A DNA stretch of 64,000 nt from Acidimicrobiia bacterium (GTDB lineage: Bacteria; Actinomycetota; Acidimicrobiia; Spongiisociales; UBA11373): the NCBI GenBank assembly GCA_016932695.1, contig JAFGCH010000016.1:1-64000 (forward strand), given 5' to 3'. The translations under genes were made by a program, and so were the position numbers. The notes beneath the pieces were generated by a model, which was not told the DNA's origin, did not search any database, and worked only from the letters and a program-made list of their open reading frames with translations. The first letter of the stretch is position 1. Every line of letters starts with the position of its first letter. Of the stretch, positions 49,227-58,292 are shown in pieces.

Positions 49227-49841
49227 ATGGTCCGTCTGATCCCGCGCGAGGAGAAGTACTTCGGGCTGCTCAGCGGCCTGGTGGGGAAGATCCGTTCCGG
49301 GGCGGCCCTGTTCGTCGAACTGCTGGCGGACTACGAGAACCGGGTGAAGTACGCCGAACAGATCAAGGCGATCGAGGAGGAGTGCGACCAGCTGGCCGCC
49401 GACATCGTGGCCAAGCTCAACACCACCTTCATCACCCCCATCGACCGCGAGGACATCTACCTGCTCACCACTCGGGCCGACGACATCATCGACGAGATCA
49501 ACGGCCTGGCACGGCGCCTGGATCTCGTCCACGCCGTGCCGCTGCGCCCCGATGTCCCCGAGATCGCCGCCATCCTGGCCGACTCATTGGTGGAGGTCGA
49601 AGCCGCCTTCGGGCAGCTCAAGGCCCGCAACGGGGTCACCGAGCATGGCCGCAACGTCCGCCGCTTGGAGAAGCGGGCCGACGTGCTCTACGCCGAAGCT
49701 CTGCACCGGCTCTTCACCGGTGAGCCCAACGCCATAGAGGTCGTCAAGTGGGTTTCGATCTACGAGCAGCTGGAGGACGCCATCGACCGCTGCAAGCACC
49801 TGGCGGAGAGCCTGGAGAGCGTCGCGGTGAAGCACACCTGA
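49227..49841 (+). CDS. DUF47 family (PhoU-like) phosphate transport accessory protein
   Basis: EEECDQLAADIVAKLNTTFITPIDREDIYLLTTRADDIIDEI; upstream of pit. Confidence 0.93.
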   Translation: MVRLIPREEKYFGLLSGLVGKIRSGAALFVELLADYENRVKYAEQIKAIEEECDQLAADIVAKLNTTFITPIDREDIYLLTTRADDIIDEINGLARRLDLVHAVPLRPDVPEIAAILADSLVEVEAAFGQLKARNGVTEHGRNVRRLEKRADVLYAEALHRLFTGEPNAIEVVKWVSIYEQLEDAIDRCKHLAESLESVAVKHT

Positions 49842-49860
49842 GCACGGGGCCAGGGTTCTC

Positions 49861-50907
49861 TTGGACGCGACCACCACTCTTGCCGTAGCCATCATCCTGG
49901 CGGCGTTGATCTTCAACTTCGCCAACGGCTGGCACGACGCCGCCAACTCCATTGCCACCATCGTGTCTACGCGCGTCCTGCGGCCCGGGTTGGCGGTGGT
50001 CTGGGCGGCGGCATTCAACTTCATCGCCTTTCTGGTATTCGGCACCGGTGTCGCCAAGACGGTCGGGGAAGGCCTGGTGGACGTGACCCGCGTCACCGAG
50101 GACTGGCGTCTCTGGGTGCTGCTCAGTGCCCTGGTCGGCGCGATCGTCTGGGACGTGATCACCTGGTACTTCGGGCTGCCTTCCAGCTCTTCGCACGCCC
50201 TGGCCGGGGGTTTCGCCGGTGGGGCGATCGCCGCTCAGTTCATCACCGACGGGGCCTACGCTGGGCTGCTGCGGGCGGGGGGATGGATCAGGATCCTGGT
50301 CTTCATCGTCTTGTCGCCGCTGCTGGGCATGGTCTTGGGCTTCCTCTTCATGGTGGCCCTCATGTGGGTTTTCCGCCGCTCGCGACCGGATCGGGTCGAC
50401 CACATCTTCCGCAAGGGTCAGCTGGTCTCGGCCGCCGCGTACAGCTTGGGGCACGGTGGGAACGACGCGCAGAACTCGATGGGCATCATGACGGCGGTGC
50501 TGGTGGCCGGGGGATTCCTGGCATCCGCCCCGGATGGGGGCTTGCCCGACATACCGCTATGGGTGGTGCTGTCGGCCCACGCCGCCATCGCCCTGGGGAC
50601 CATGACCGGGGGGTGGCGCATTGTGCATACCCTGGGATCCCGCATCACTCGCCTCAAGCCGGTGCACGGCTTCGCCGCCGAGACCGCGGGGGCGGTGACT
50701 CTGGCCATGAACACCGCCTTGGGCATCCCGGTGAGCACTACCCACACGATCACCGGCGCCATCGTGGGGGTCGGTGCCACCCGGCGCCTTTCGGCGGTGC
50801 GCTGGGGGGTGGCGCGGCGGGTGGTGTGGGCGTGGGTGTTCACCGTGCCTATGTCCGCCCTGGTGGCGGCGGGCTTCGTCCTGGTGGTGCGCCTCTTCCG
50901 CGGCTGA
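49861..50907 (+). CDS. Inorganic phosphate transporter (Pit family)
   Basis: NFANGWHDAANSIATIVSTRVL, GLPSSSSHALAGG, GHGGNDAQNSMG, TTHTITGAIVGVGA; TTG start. Confidence 0.95.
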   Translation: MDATTTLAVAIILAALIFNFANGWHDAANSIATIVSTRVLRPGLAVVWAAAFNFIAFLVFGTGVAKTVGEGLVDVTRVTEDWRLWVLLSALVGAIVWDVITWYFGLPSSSSHALAGGFAGGAIAAQFITDGAYAGLLRAGGWIRILVFIVLSPLLGMVLGFLFMVALMWVFRRSRPDRVDHIFRKGQLVSAAAYSLGHGGNDAQNSMGIMTAVLVAGGFLASAPDGGLPDIPLWVVLSAHAAIALGTMTGGWRIVHTLGSRITRLKPVHGFAAETAGAVTLAMNTALGIPVSTTHTITGAIVGVGATRRLSAVRWGVARRVVWAWVFTVPMSALVAAGFVLVVRLFRG

Positions 50908-50953
50908 GGCGCCGGCCCGACGGGCGCCGTCTCCAAGGCAGGCCGGGGATGGG

Positions 50954-52153
50954 CTATTCGCCGGCCAGGGCCGCCGTGATCTGCTGCAGGTGCCCCTCGT
51001 CGTGGAGGCGCCCCTCCATCATCCCGTAGGCCAGCCGCCAGTAGGACCCCTTACGGGCGACGAAATCCTGGGGCAAGGCGGCGAGCATGGCCCAGGTCTC
51101 GGCGCGGTTGCGCCGCAGCTCCTTCAGCAGGCCTCCGGGGGTGGGGAAGACGGCGAGCAGGCCGGCATGGGCGATGTCTAGGTTGCCCGGCCAGTCGTCG
51201 ATCCAGTGCTCCTGTCCTCCGACCAACTGGGTGATGTAGTCGTGGGTGGCTCGCTCGCCGACGATGAGGTGGCAGAGCACCTCGCGAGCACTCCAGCCGC
51301 CGTCGGCGGGGCGGCGGGCGGCTCGCTCGTCGCCGACACCCTCGAAGGCCTCGGTCAGCCGGGCCAGGAAGGCCTCCCCGGAAGCGGTCATCGCCGCGGA
51401 GAGCGCCGCCGGGTCGGCCGGCGGCTCATCGATGGGCCGGCCCGACAGGGTCATCGTGGTGCGGGCCTTGTCGGCGCCCCGGTAGTAGGTGACCTGGACT
51501 TCGTCTCCGGCCTCATGGCCGAGCAGGGCTTCCTGCAGGCCGGCCCAGTCGGGGGTCTTGTCGCCGCCGATGCGGACGATCACGTCACCTTTCTGGAGCC
51601 CGGCGGCCTGGGCGCCCATCTCCTCCACCACCCCGCCCAGCAGGATGCCCCGGTCGACGGGCACGCCCAGGCGGGCGACGGCCTCGGGGGTCAGGGTGTC
51701 GGGGAGGATGCCCAGCATGGGGCGGCGGATGAAGCGCAGGTCGTGCCCGGTCTCGAGCACCGACTTCAGGTTCTCCAGGCCCGTCTCCCAGCCCCGGCGG
51801 ACCGATTTGGCTTTCTTGGGCGGCTTCTTCCCCTTCCCTCCCGCCCCGTGGGTCAACTCCACTATCGTGGCCTCACCGTCCGGGCGCAGGTCGACCCGGA
51901 CGCGGGAGGCGGCCTTGTCTCCCCGCCCCTGCCAGGTGAAAACGACCCGTTCGTTGGGGATCACCTTGGTGAACTCCCCGGTGGCGTAGTAGCCGCCGGC
52001 CCACCACAGGTGGAGGCGGCCTTCCTGCCGGGGGATGGCCGTGGCGGCGTCGCAGAGCCACTCCCGCAGGGCGGTGGAATTGATGAAGGCGTGGAACACC
52101 TGGGCGGGGGTGGCCTCGATGCGCTGCTGCAGGGTGACGGGTTTGGCTGACAT
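50954..52153 (-). CDS. SRPBCC (AHSA1-like)-PDZ-DinB fusion protein
   Basis: IEATPAQVFHAFINSTALREWLCD; PDZ QAAGLQKGDVIVRIGGDKTPDWAGLQ; DinB-like GGWSAREVLCHLIVGERA...HDEGHLQQI. Confidence 0.82.
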   Translation of the reverse strand: MSAKPVTLQQRIEATPAQVFHAFINSTALREWLCDAATAIPRQEGRLHLWWAGGYYATGEFTKVIPNERVVFTWQGRGDKAASRVRVDLRPDGEATIVELTHGAGGKGKKPPKKAKSVRRGWETGLENLKSVLETGHDLRFIRRPMLGILPDTLTPEAVARLGVPVDRGILLGGVVEEMGAQAAGLQKGDVIVRIGGDKTPDWAGLQEALLGHEAGDEVQVTYYRGADKARTTMTLSGRPIDEPPADPAALSAAMTASGEAFLARLTEAFEGVGDERAARRPADGGWSAREVLCHLIVGERATHDYITQLVGGQEHWIDDWPGNLDIAHAGLLAVFPTPGGLLKELRRNRAETWAMLAALPQDFVARKGSYWRLAYGMMEGRLHDEGHLQQITAALAGE

Positions 52154-52231
52154 GGGAGCCCTCCGGCCGATCGCGGGTGGGAGCGGGAGCGCGCTCATCC
52201 TATTCGGGGGCGCGCCGCTGCGCCGGGCCGG

Positions 52232-52441
52232 CTACGGGGTGGCCAGCATCACCTCGGTGGCCTTGATCACCGCGATCACCGGGTCGCCGGGGGCCAGGCC
52301 CAGTTCCTCGGCGGCCTCTCGAGTGATGGCGGCCGTCAGGGTCTGCCCCCCGGGGAGGGCGACCCGCACCGTCGACATAACTGTGCCGTGCTCGATCTCG
52401 GCGACCTTCCCTTGGAGCTGGTTGCGGGCGCTGAGGCGCAT
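52232..52441 (-). CDS. Molbindin-like TOBE/Mop domain protein
   Basis: MRLSARNQLQGKVAEIEHGTVMSTVRVALPGGQTLTAAITREAAEELGLAPGDPVIAVIKATEVML. Confidence 0.92.
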   Translation of the reverse strand: MRLSARNQLQGKVAEIEHGTVMSTVRVALPGGQTLTAAITREAAEELGLAPGDPVIAVIKATEVMLATP

Positions 52442-52501
52442 GAGAGTCCCTCCTTGCTGCCGAGCCCACGCTACCGCCGGTCGGCGAGGCAGAATGGGGC
52501 T

Positions 52502-52753
52502 ATGACCCGCCGCGTCGTGCTCGTGCTCCTCACGGCCGTGCTGCTGGCCCTGGTGCTTCCCGCCGCCGGAGCCCCGGCCCAGTCGGGTCCCGCAACCACC
52601 ACCACGGTGCCGGCAACCTCTGCCGGAGGGACCTCGCCCTGGGTGCTGGTGCTGATCGGCGCCGGCGCCGGGGCCGTGGTGGGGACTCTCACCGGCCTGG
52701 CGCGCCGCCGCCGGGCCGAGCGGGAGCGGGGCGACCCGCACCGCCCCGGCTAG
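52502..52753 (+). CDS. Small secreted/membrane protein
   Basis: N-terminal signal/TM, Thr-rich linker, C-terminal TM with positive tail. Confidence 0.55.
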   Translation: MTRRVVLVLLTAVLLALVLPAAGAPAQSGPATTTTVPATSAGGTSPWVLVLIGAGAGAVVGTLTGLARRRRAERERGDPHRPG

Positions 52754-55281
52754 CCCGGGCGGTAGGTCTCCTGAGAGAGCGAGCCACCATCGGGGGCCCG
52801 GCGGTCTAGGAGGATCGCTCCGTCCCCCCGGCGCTGGGCGGCCAGCACCAGGGCCCCGTCGGTGCCGGCTGCGGCGGAGAAGGGGTCGAAGCCGGCGGGC
52901 AGTCCCTCCCGGTAGCGCAGGTCTCCGGTGGCCGCATCCCGGGACACGATCCACACGGTGCCGTTGCGCCGCGCCCGGAGAGCGGCCACGAAGTTGCCAC
53001 CGACGGCAGAGAGGATGATCCCGGAGTCCGGCGGCATGCGGTAAGTGGCCGCCGGTACGAGGCCGGCGGAGTAGACCAGGACCCGGGTCCGGCCGGTCTC
53101 GGCCGACCGCCACAGGACGGCGGGCCGCCCTCCGGACAGGAGGGCCAGCGCTTCGGCCTGCCCGCCGGCAGGAAGCGACGCTTCGGCCCGTATTCGGCCG
53201 TCGAGGCTCAGCACCTGCAGGCGCGTGTCCCCGGCCGTTGTGCCCAGCAGGACGATCTCCGAGTTGCCGTCGGCATCCGCGTCGTAGGCCGCGGCCGCGA
53301 TCGGCGTCAGGCTCAGCGGGACCTCGGCGAGCAGAGCGCCGGTGAGGTCGCGGGTCGCGAAGACTGGGCCCGTCGGCCCCGTCGCAGTGACGCCGAGCGC
53401 GGGAGACCCGCCCACCACGAGGGCCGTCGGCCCGTCGGGGTCTGCCAGTTGCCGTCCGAAACGGATGCGTCGGACGAGGGCCCCCTCGGGGGTGAAGAGC
53501 GACACCGGCGCTCCGTCCGCGACGTGGAGCACGGCCAGACGTTCCCCGTCCGGGGTGAGCAGGGCGACCAGGCCCCGCACCTCACCGGCCAGATCCTGAA
53601 CCCACGGGCCGTCCTCGGCGTCCCGCCCGCGCAGGACCCAGCCGCCGGAGGCCGGGTCCACATGGGCCGCGACGGTCCCGGTCGAAGTGCCGGCCGCGGC
53701 GAGAGCCCCGAAGGTGCCCCCGGCGTCGCGGATGCAGCCCGCCCCTGCCGTCCAGTGCGGGTCGTGACCTGCGAAGAACCAGTAGATCAGCCGGTCGTCG
53801 GTGGTGGCCCCGCGCTTGCCGCCGAGGTGCACGGTGAGGGTTCCATCGCGATCGAGGAAGTACAGATCGCCCCGGCCGTCCCCGTCGAGGTCCTCGACGG
53901 CGAATCCGCCGTCGCGGGCCGGTCCTTCCAGGGTGATTGCCTCGTCGGGGCCGGTGAACCCCGACGCCCCCGGCACGATGTGGACGACGGGGTCGTCGCC
54001 GGGTTCGAGAGCGAACAGGTCGGGTATGCCGTCGCCGTCGCGCTCGCCCAGGGCGTAGCGCCAGCCCTCCCCGCCGGTGAATGGCAGGGCGACCGACAGG
54101 GCTGAAGTGAAGCGACGCCCGCGCCAGATCTCGAGGGCCGCCGGGGTTCCCGGTCGTAGGACGTAGAGGTCGGCATGGCGGTCCCGGTCGTGGTCGCCCA
54201 CCAGGAAAGCCAGACCGGTGCCTGCCGGGATGACGGTGGCAACCGGGCCGCGGCGGAGGGTGAAGCCTGAGGCGAAGGTGTAAATCGACAGTACGACCGT
54301 GGCGCCGGAGGCATCTGCCACCCAGAGGTCGGGGCGCCCATCGTCGCCGTCGTCGGCGAGCATCACGGCGGCTCCGGCGGGAACCGGCCATCCCGTGCTC
54401 TCGGCGGTGGTGCACGTCTCGAAACCGTGCATCGCCTGGGCAGCCTCGACGCCCAGGTGGCCGGCCGGGGTCCAGGGCCGGACCTCCACGGCGTCGGCGG
54501 CCCCGTCGCGATCTAGGTCGGCGAGTAGCCGCGTCCCGTCTGTTGCCGCCGGGCCCAGGGCGGTGGAGAAAGAGAGGGTGCGGGTGAAGGCCGCGGGCGA
54601 GGTACGCGGCGGGAACGGGGCCGGGGTACGGTAGCCCCGCGTGGCCGGCGGGCCTTCCCACGAGAAGTGCATCGGGTCCTTCTTCTCCTGCCAGTGGCCG
54701 CCCCAGCACCAGCCGGCGTCGGTCCAAGCCTTCACGAACCAGTCCGGCATGTCGGTGATCAGCACGTTGTCGAGGCGGTAGGGGTTGGTGGTCGCGTTGA
54801 TATCGATAGCTGCCCCCACGGCATGGAACGAGAGGTAGCGGCCCGGCGGGATGGTGGCCGCTCGGTAGGACCACGTGTCCCACGAGCGAATGGTGTAGGT
54901 GCGGCCGCCGGCCGCCTCACGTTCGAGGTTGCGGATCACCGCGGCCAGTGCCGGAGCGACACGGGAATGCACCCAAACGCCGACGTCCCCGGTGGGGGAG
55001 GGGAGGTAGGTGCGCACCAGTTGGGACCGAACCGCGGCTATGTCCCGGCCGAAGAAGTCGCCCCAGGGACCGAGCACCGGCTCGGTGTTCGGCAGGTTGC
55101 CGGCTTGCAGGGCGAAGGGCCCTCGAATGCCGTCGGGGCCCCCGCAACCGGGTGATTCGCTGAAGGAGGGGATGGTGGTGAGACGCGGTGTGGGGTCGTC
55201 CTCGGCCGCCGCCGGAACGGCGACCAGGAGCAGGGCGAGCACGAACCCGGCGGCGAGCCGGCGCCGCGGTGATTTCGTCAT
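52750..55281 (-). CDS. Secreted M15-type (D-Ala-D-Ala carboxypeptidase-like) domain + FG-GAP/VCBS repeat protein
   Basis: Signal peptide; SFHAVGAAIDIN...WGGHW...DPMHFSW; repeated DxDxDG motifs (DLDRDGAADAV, DHDRDRHADLYV, ERDGDGIPDLFA, DLDGDGRGDLYF). Confidence 0.85.
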   Translation of the reverse strand: MTKSPRRRLAAGFVLALLLVAVPAAAEDDPTPRLTTIPSFSESPGCGGPDGIRGPFALQAGNLPNTEPVLGPWGDFFGRDIAAVRSQLVRTYLPSPTGDVGVWVHSRVAPALAAVIRNLEREAAGGRTYTIRSWDTWSYRAATIPPGRYLSFHAVGAAIDINATTNPYRLDNVLITDMPDWFVKAWTDAGWCWGGHWQEKKDPMHFSWEGPPATRGYRTPAPFPPRTSPAAFTRTLSFSTALGPAATDGTRLLADLDRDGAADAVEVRPWTPAGHLGVEAAQAMHGFETCTTAESTGWPVPAGAAVMLADDGDDGRPDLWVADASGATVVLSIYTFASGFTLRRGPVATVIPAGTGLAFLVGDHDRDRHADLYVLRPGTPAALEIWRGRRFTSALSVALPFTGGEGWRYALGERDGDGIPDLFALEPGDDPVVHIVPGASGFTGPDEAITLEGPARDGGFAVEDLDGDGRGDLYFLDRDGTLTVHLGGKRGATTDDRLIYWFFAGHDPHWTAGAGCIRDAGGTFGALAAAGTSTGTVAAHVDPASGGWVLRGRDAEDGPWVQDLAGEVRGLVALLTPDGERLAVLHVADGAPVSLFTPEGALVRRIRFGRQLADPDGPTALVVGGSPALGVTATGPTGPVFATRDLTGALLAEVPLSLTPIAAAAYDADADGNSEIVLLGTTAGDTRLQVLSLDGRIRAEASLPAGGQAEALALLSGGRPAVLWRSAETGRTRVLVYSAGLVPAATYRMPPDSGIILSAVGGNFVAALRARRNGTVWIVSRDAATGDLRYREGLPAGFDPFSAAAGTDGALVLAAQRRGDGAILLDRRAPDGGSLSQETYRPG

Positions 55282-55361
55282 AGCCCAAGTATCGGACTCC
55301 GGAGGACCTTCCCCGACGATTTGGTGGTGTTCAGCCGAGGAGCAGAGCGGGATCGCGGCCT

Positions 55362-56306
55362 TCAGTGCCGCTCGTCGAACCGCCACAGCCCGGCCGCCCG
55401 GGCGGCTTCGTAGGCGGCGGCGACCTCTTCCGGCAGGGGGCGGCGATCGATGTCGGCGTACCGGGGAGAGCCCGGGACCAGGTGATCGGGGCGGTATTGG
55501 GCCATGACGTTCAGGTAGGTGTCGGGGGAGAGCGTCTCGGCCAGCCAGCGGAAGATGGCGGCGCTCTCCGTCCCCAGGCCGGGCATCACCAGATGGCGCA
55601 CCAGCAGCCCGCGTCGGGCCAGGCCGTCGGGGCCCAGGCGAAGCACGCCCACCTGCCGGTGCATCTCGGCAACGGCTTCCCGGGCCCGCCGCGGGTAGTC
55701 GGCGGCCCGGGCCAGGCGGCGCGCCGTCGCGGGCTCCCAGAACTTGAAGTCGGGCATGTAGATGTCCACTAGGCCGTCCATGAGGCTCAGGGAGGCGAGC
55801 CCGTCGTAGGCTCCGGTGTTGTACACCAGGGGCAGCCGCAGCCCTCGGGGCACCGCCAGCGCCAGAGCTTCGATCACCTGAGGGACGACGTGCTCTGGGG
55901 TGACCAGGTTGATGTTGTGGCAGCCGTGGTCCTGGAGGGCGAGCATCAGGGCGGCCAGGTCCTCGGCGGGGCAGGCCCTCCCGACGGCCTGCTGGGAGAT
56001 GTCCCAGTTCTGGCAGAAGGCGCAGCGCAGGTTGCACCCGGCGAAGAAGATGGTGCCCGATCCCCGGCGGCCGCGCAGGCAGTCCTCCTCCCCGCGGTGG
56101 GGGAAGGCGCTGGCCACCACGGCATGGCGTCCTACCCGGCAGACTCCGGCCTCGCCGGCGAGACGGTCCACTCCGCAGTCGCGCGGGCAGGCTCGGCAGG
56201 CGCGCAACTCCTCCAGAGCGGCGTCCGCCTTGGCGGCCAGGGCCCCCGAGTGCCAGGCCGCCAGGTAGGCCGGTTCGGCCTCCTTCGCGGCGAAGCGCCC
56301 GGCCAT
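55362..56306 (-). CDS. Radical SAM protein (AmrS/PflA-like paralog)
   Basis: FFAGCNLRCAFCQNWDIS; N-terminal CRACPRDCGVDRLAGEAGVC; start overlaps previous stop (TGATG). Confidence 0.88.
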   Translation of the reverse strand: MAGRFAAKEAEPAYLAAWHSGALAAKADAALEELRACRACPRDCGVDRLAGEAGVCRVGRHAVVASAFPHRGEEDCLRGRRGSGTIFFAGCNLRCAFCQNWDISQQAVGRACPAEDLAALMLALQDHGCHNINLVTPEHVVPQVIEALALAVPRGLRLPLVYNTGAYDGLASLSLMDGLVDIYMPDFKFWEPATARRLARAADYPRRAREAVAEMHRQVGVLRLGPDGLARRGLLVRHLVMPGLGTESAAIFRWLAETLSPDTYLNVMAQYRPDHLVPGSPRYADIDRRPLPEEVAAAYEAARAAGLWRFDERH

Positions 56307-57370
56307 CACCGCGTCGCGGGCCGGTCTGGGGGAGGGAGCCCGGCCGCGGCGGCGAAGATCCCGGGGCATGGGGCACCGCAGGCGGCACAGCGTCCCTCGG
56401 AGGTCAGTCCCCACGCGGTGAGGCGGTACCAGTCCCGGCCCACCAGGAGGGCCCCGCAGGCCGGGCAGCGGGTGGACTGGCCTTCGGGGTCGACGACGTT
56501 GCCGGTGTAGACGAAGCGGAGGCCGGCCCGGCGGGCGAGCCGCCGGGCCTCGGCCAGGGTGGAAGGCGGCGTGGGCGGCCGGTCGGTCATCCGGTAGGCG
56601 GGGTGGAAGGCGCTGAAGTGGAGGGGGGTGTCGGGGCCCAGGTGCTCCGCCACCCAGGCGCTCAGGGCGTTGATCTCGGCGGGGGAGTCGTTCAGGCCCG
56701 GGATCAGCAGGGTGGTCACCTCCAGCCAGGTGGCGGTGTGGCGGGCGACGTACTCCAGGGTCTCCAGCACCGGGGCGAGGCGCCCTCCGCAGTAGCGGCG
56801 GTAGAAGCCGTCGTCGAAGGACTTCAGGTCGATGTTGGCCGCGTCCATCACGGCATAGAACTCGGCCCGGGGCTCGGGGTTCACGTAGCCGGCGGTCACC
56901 GCCACTGTGGCGATCCCCCGGGCGCGGCAGGCTCGGGCGGTATCTACGGCGTACTCGTGGAAGGCGACGGGATCGTTGTAGGTGAAGGCCACGCTGCGGC
57001 AGCCCAGGCGGACGGCCCGCGCGGCGATCGCCTCAGGGGAAGCCTCGGCCGCCAGGATGTCGTCGTTTGTCGCCTTCGACATGTCCCAGTTCTGACAGAA
57101 GCGGCAGGCCAGGTTGCAGCCGGCGGTGCCGAAGGAGAGCACCCCGCTGCCGGGGTGGAAGTGGAAGAGGGGCTTCTTCTCGATGGGATCCACGGCGAAC
57201 CCACTCGACCTGCCGTAGGTGGTGAGCACGATGGCGTCGCCCCGGCGGGCCCGGCCGAAGCAGAGGCCGCGCTGGCCCTCCCGCAGCGAGCACTGCCGGG
57301 GGCACAGGTCGCACTGCACCCGGCCGTCCTCGCGGAGGTGCCAGTAGCGGGTGGGCGCCGCCGTGTCCAT
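56306..57370 (-). CDS. amrS: AmmeMemoRadiSam system radical SAM enzyme
   Basis: CDLCPRQCSLREGQRGLCFGR, FGTAGCNLACRFCQNWDMSKA, SVAFTYNDPVAFHEYAVDTA; C-terminal Zn ribbon. Confidence 0.9.
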   Translation of the reverse strand: MDTAAPTRYWHLREDGRVQCDLCPRQCSLREGQRGLCFGRARRGDAIVLTTYGRSSGFAVDPIEKKPLFHFHPGSGVLSFGTAGCNLACRFCQNWDMSKATNDDILAAEASPEAIAARAVRLGCRSVAFTYNDPVAFHEYAVDTARACRARGIATVAVTAGYVNPEPRAEFYAVMDAANIDLKSFDDGFYRRYCGGRLAPVLETLEYVARHTATWLEVTTLLIPGLNDSPAEINALSAWVAEHLGPDTPLHFSAFHPAYRMTDRPPTPPSTLAEARRLARRAGLRFVYTGNVVDPEGQSTRCPACGALLVGRDWYRLTAWGLTSEGRCAACGAPCPGIFAAAAGLPPPDRPATR

Positions 57371-57417
57371 CAACGGGATGATCCTCCCGGCCGGGCCCTT
57401 CCACAAGGCCCGGGCGC

Positions 57418-58251
57418 CTACTCGGGTGCCGCCTCCCAGTCGACGGCCACCTCGTGTTCCGGATCGTCGCGGTCGACGGCCACCGCCAACTGCCGGCCCG
57501 GCCCCACCCGACCGACCAGGTCGGCGGGAAGCCAGTGCACCACCTTCGCCTGATAGGGGTCGCGCCCCGGCAGTTTCACTTCCAGTTCGAGCAGAGCCAA
57601 CCGGGCGCCGGCGCGGGGGTCGGTGGCCGTCATCAGGCCGGCCTCTACCGCGTCGCCCAAATCCCGGATGCCGAGCAAACGCGCCGTGCCCCGGCGCCCC
57701 CGGGCCAGCAGGTCGGCGGCCGATCCCCGCCGTTCCGGGGGGATGGCGGCGAGGAGAGCGGGAGGGTCGTCCGTCTCTGTAGCGCCGGCGGCGCGGGGCA
57801 TCTCGCTCCAGTCGATGGCCACCCGGGAGGCATCGGCCGGGTCCACCCGCACGGACACCTCATGGTCGGGGAGCACCGCGCCCACCAGCATGCGGGGAAC
57901 CATCTGCTTCACGGTCACCGGATAGGGCGGCTGTCCCTCGCGGTGGACCTCAAGGTCGAAGGAGAAGGCCGGCGCTTCGTTGATGGTCCAGCCGGTCTCC
58001 CCGATGGCCCGAACGAGCGCCCGGGCGGGGAGGCCCTCCGGGATGGCGGCCGCGCCGCGCAGCAAAGAGCGCAGGCTGGTTCCCCCGGTCAGGGCCCCGG
58101 TCTTGGCTCCCACCAGCCAGAAGACGGTTCCGGCGATCAGCAGCGGGATGCCGGGGGCCAAGAGGGCCGGGTTGCCGGTGACGGCACCGGCAACCACCAG
58201 AGCCGCCCCGGCCACATCGGCCAGGATGCCCGAGACGATGAAGGGGGTCAT
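57418..58251 (-). CDS. Membrane protein, hypothetical
   Basis: Two N-terminal TM segments, repeated beta-rich VHW/VKQ-MVP-LVG domains. Confidence 0.65.
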   Translation of the reverse strand: MTPFIVSGILADVAGAALVVAGAVTGNPALLAPGIPLLIAGTVFWLVGAKTGALTGGTSLRSLLRGAAAIPEGLPARALVRAIGETGWTINEAPAFSFDLEVHREGQPPYPVTVKQMVPRMLVGAVLPDHEVSVRVDPADASRVAIDWSEMPRAAGATETDDPPALLAAIPPERRGSAADLLARGRRGTARLLGIRDLGDAVEAGLMTATDPRAGARLALLELEVKLPGRDPYQAKVVHWLPADLVGRVGPGRQLAVAVDRDDPEHEVAVDWEAAPE

Positions 58252-58292
58252 GGGCGAACCCTAGGGAATCGCCCGTCACCGCGTCGGCCGGA

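Noticed and set aside
52750-56388. 1212-aa version of the M15/FG-GAP protein
   Set aside because: The first ~369 residues are an off-frame translation of the radical SAM gene; a signal peptide begins at 55281.
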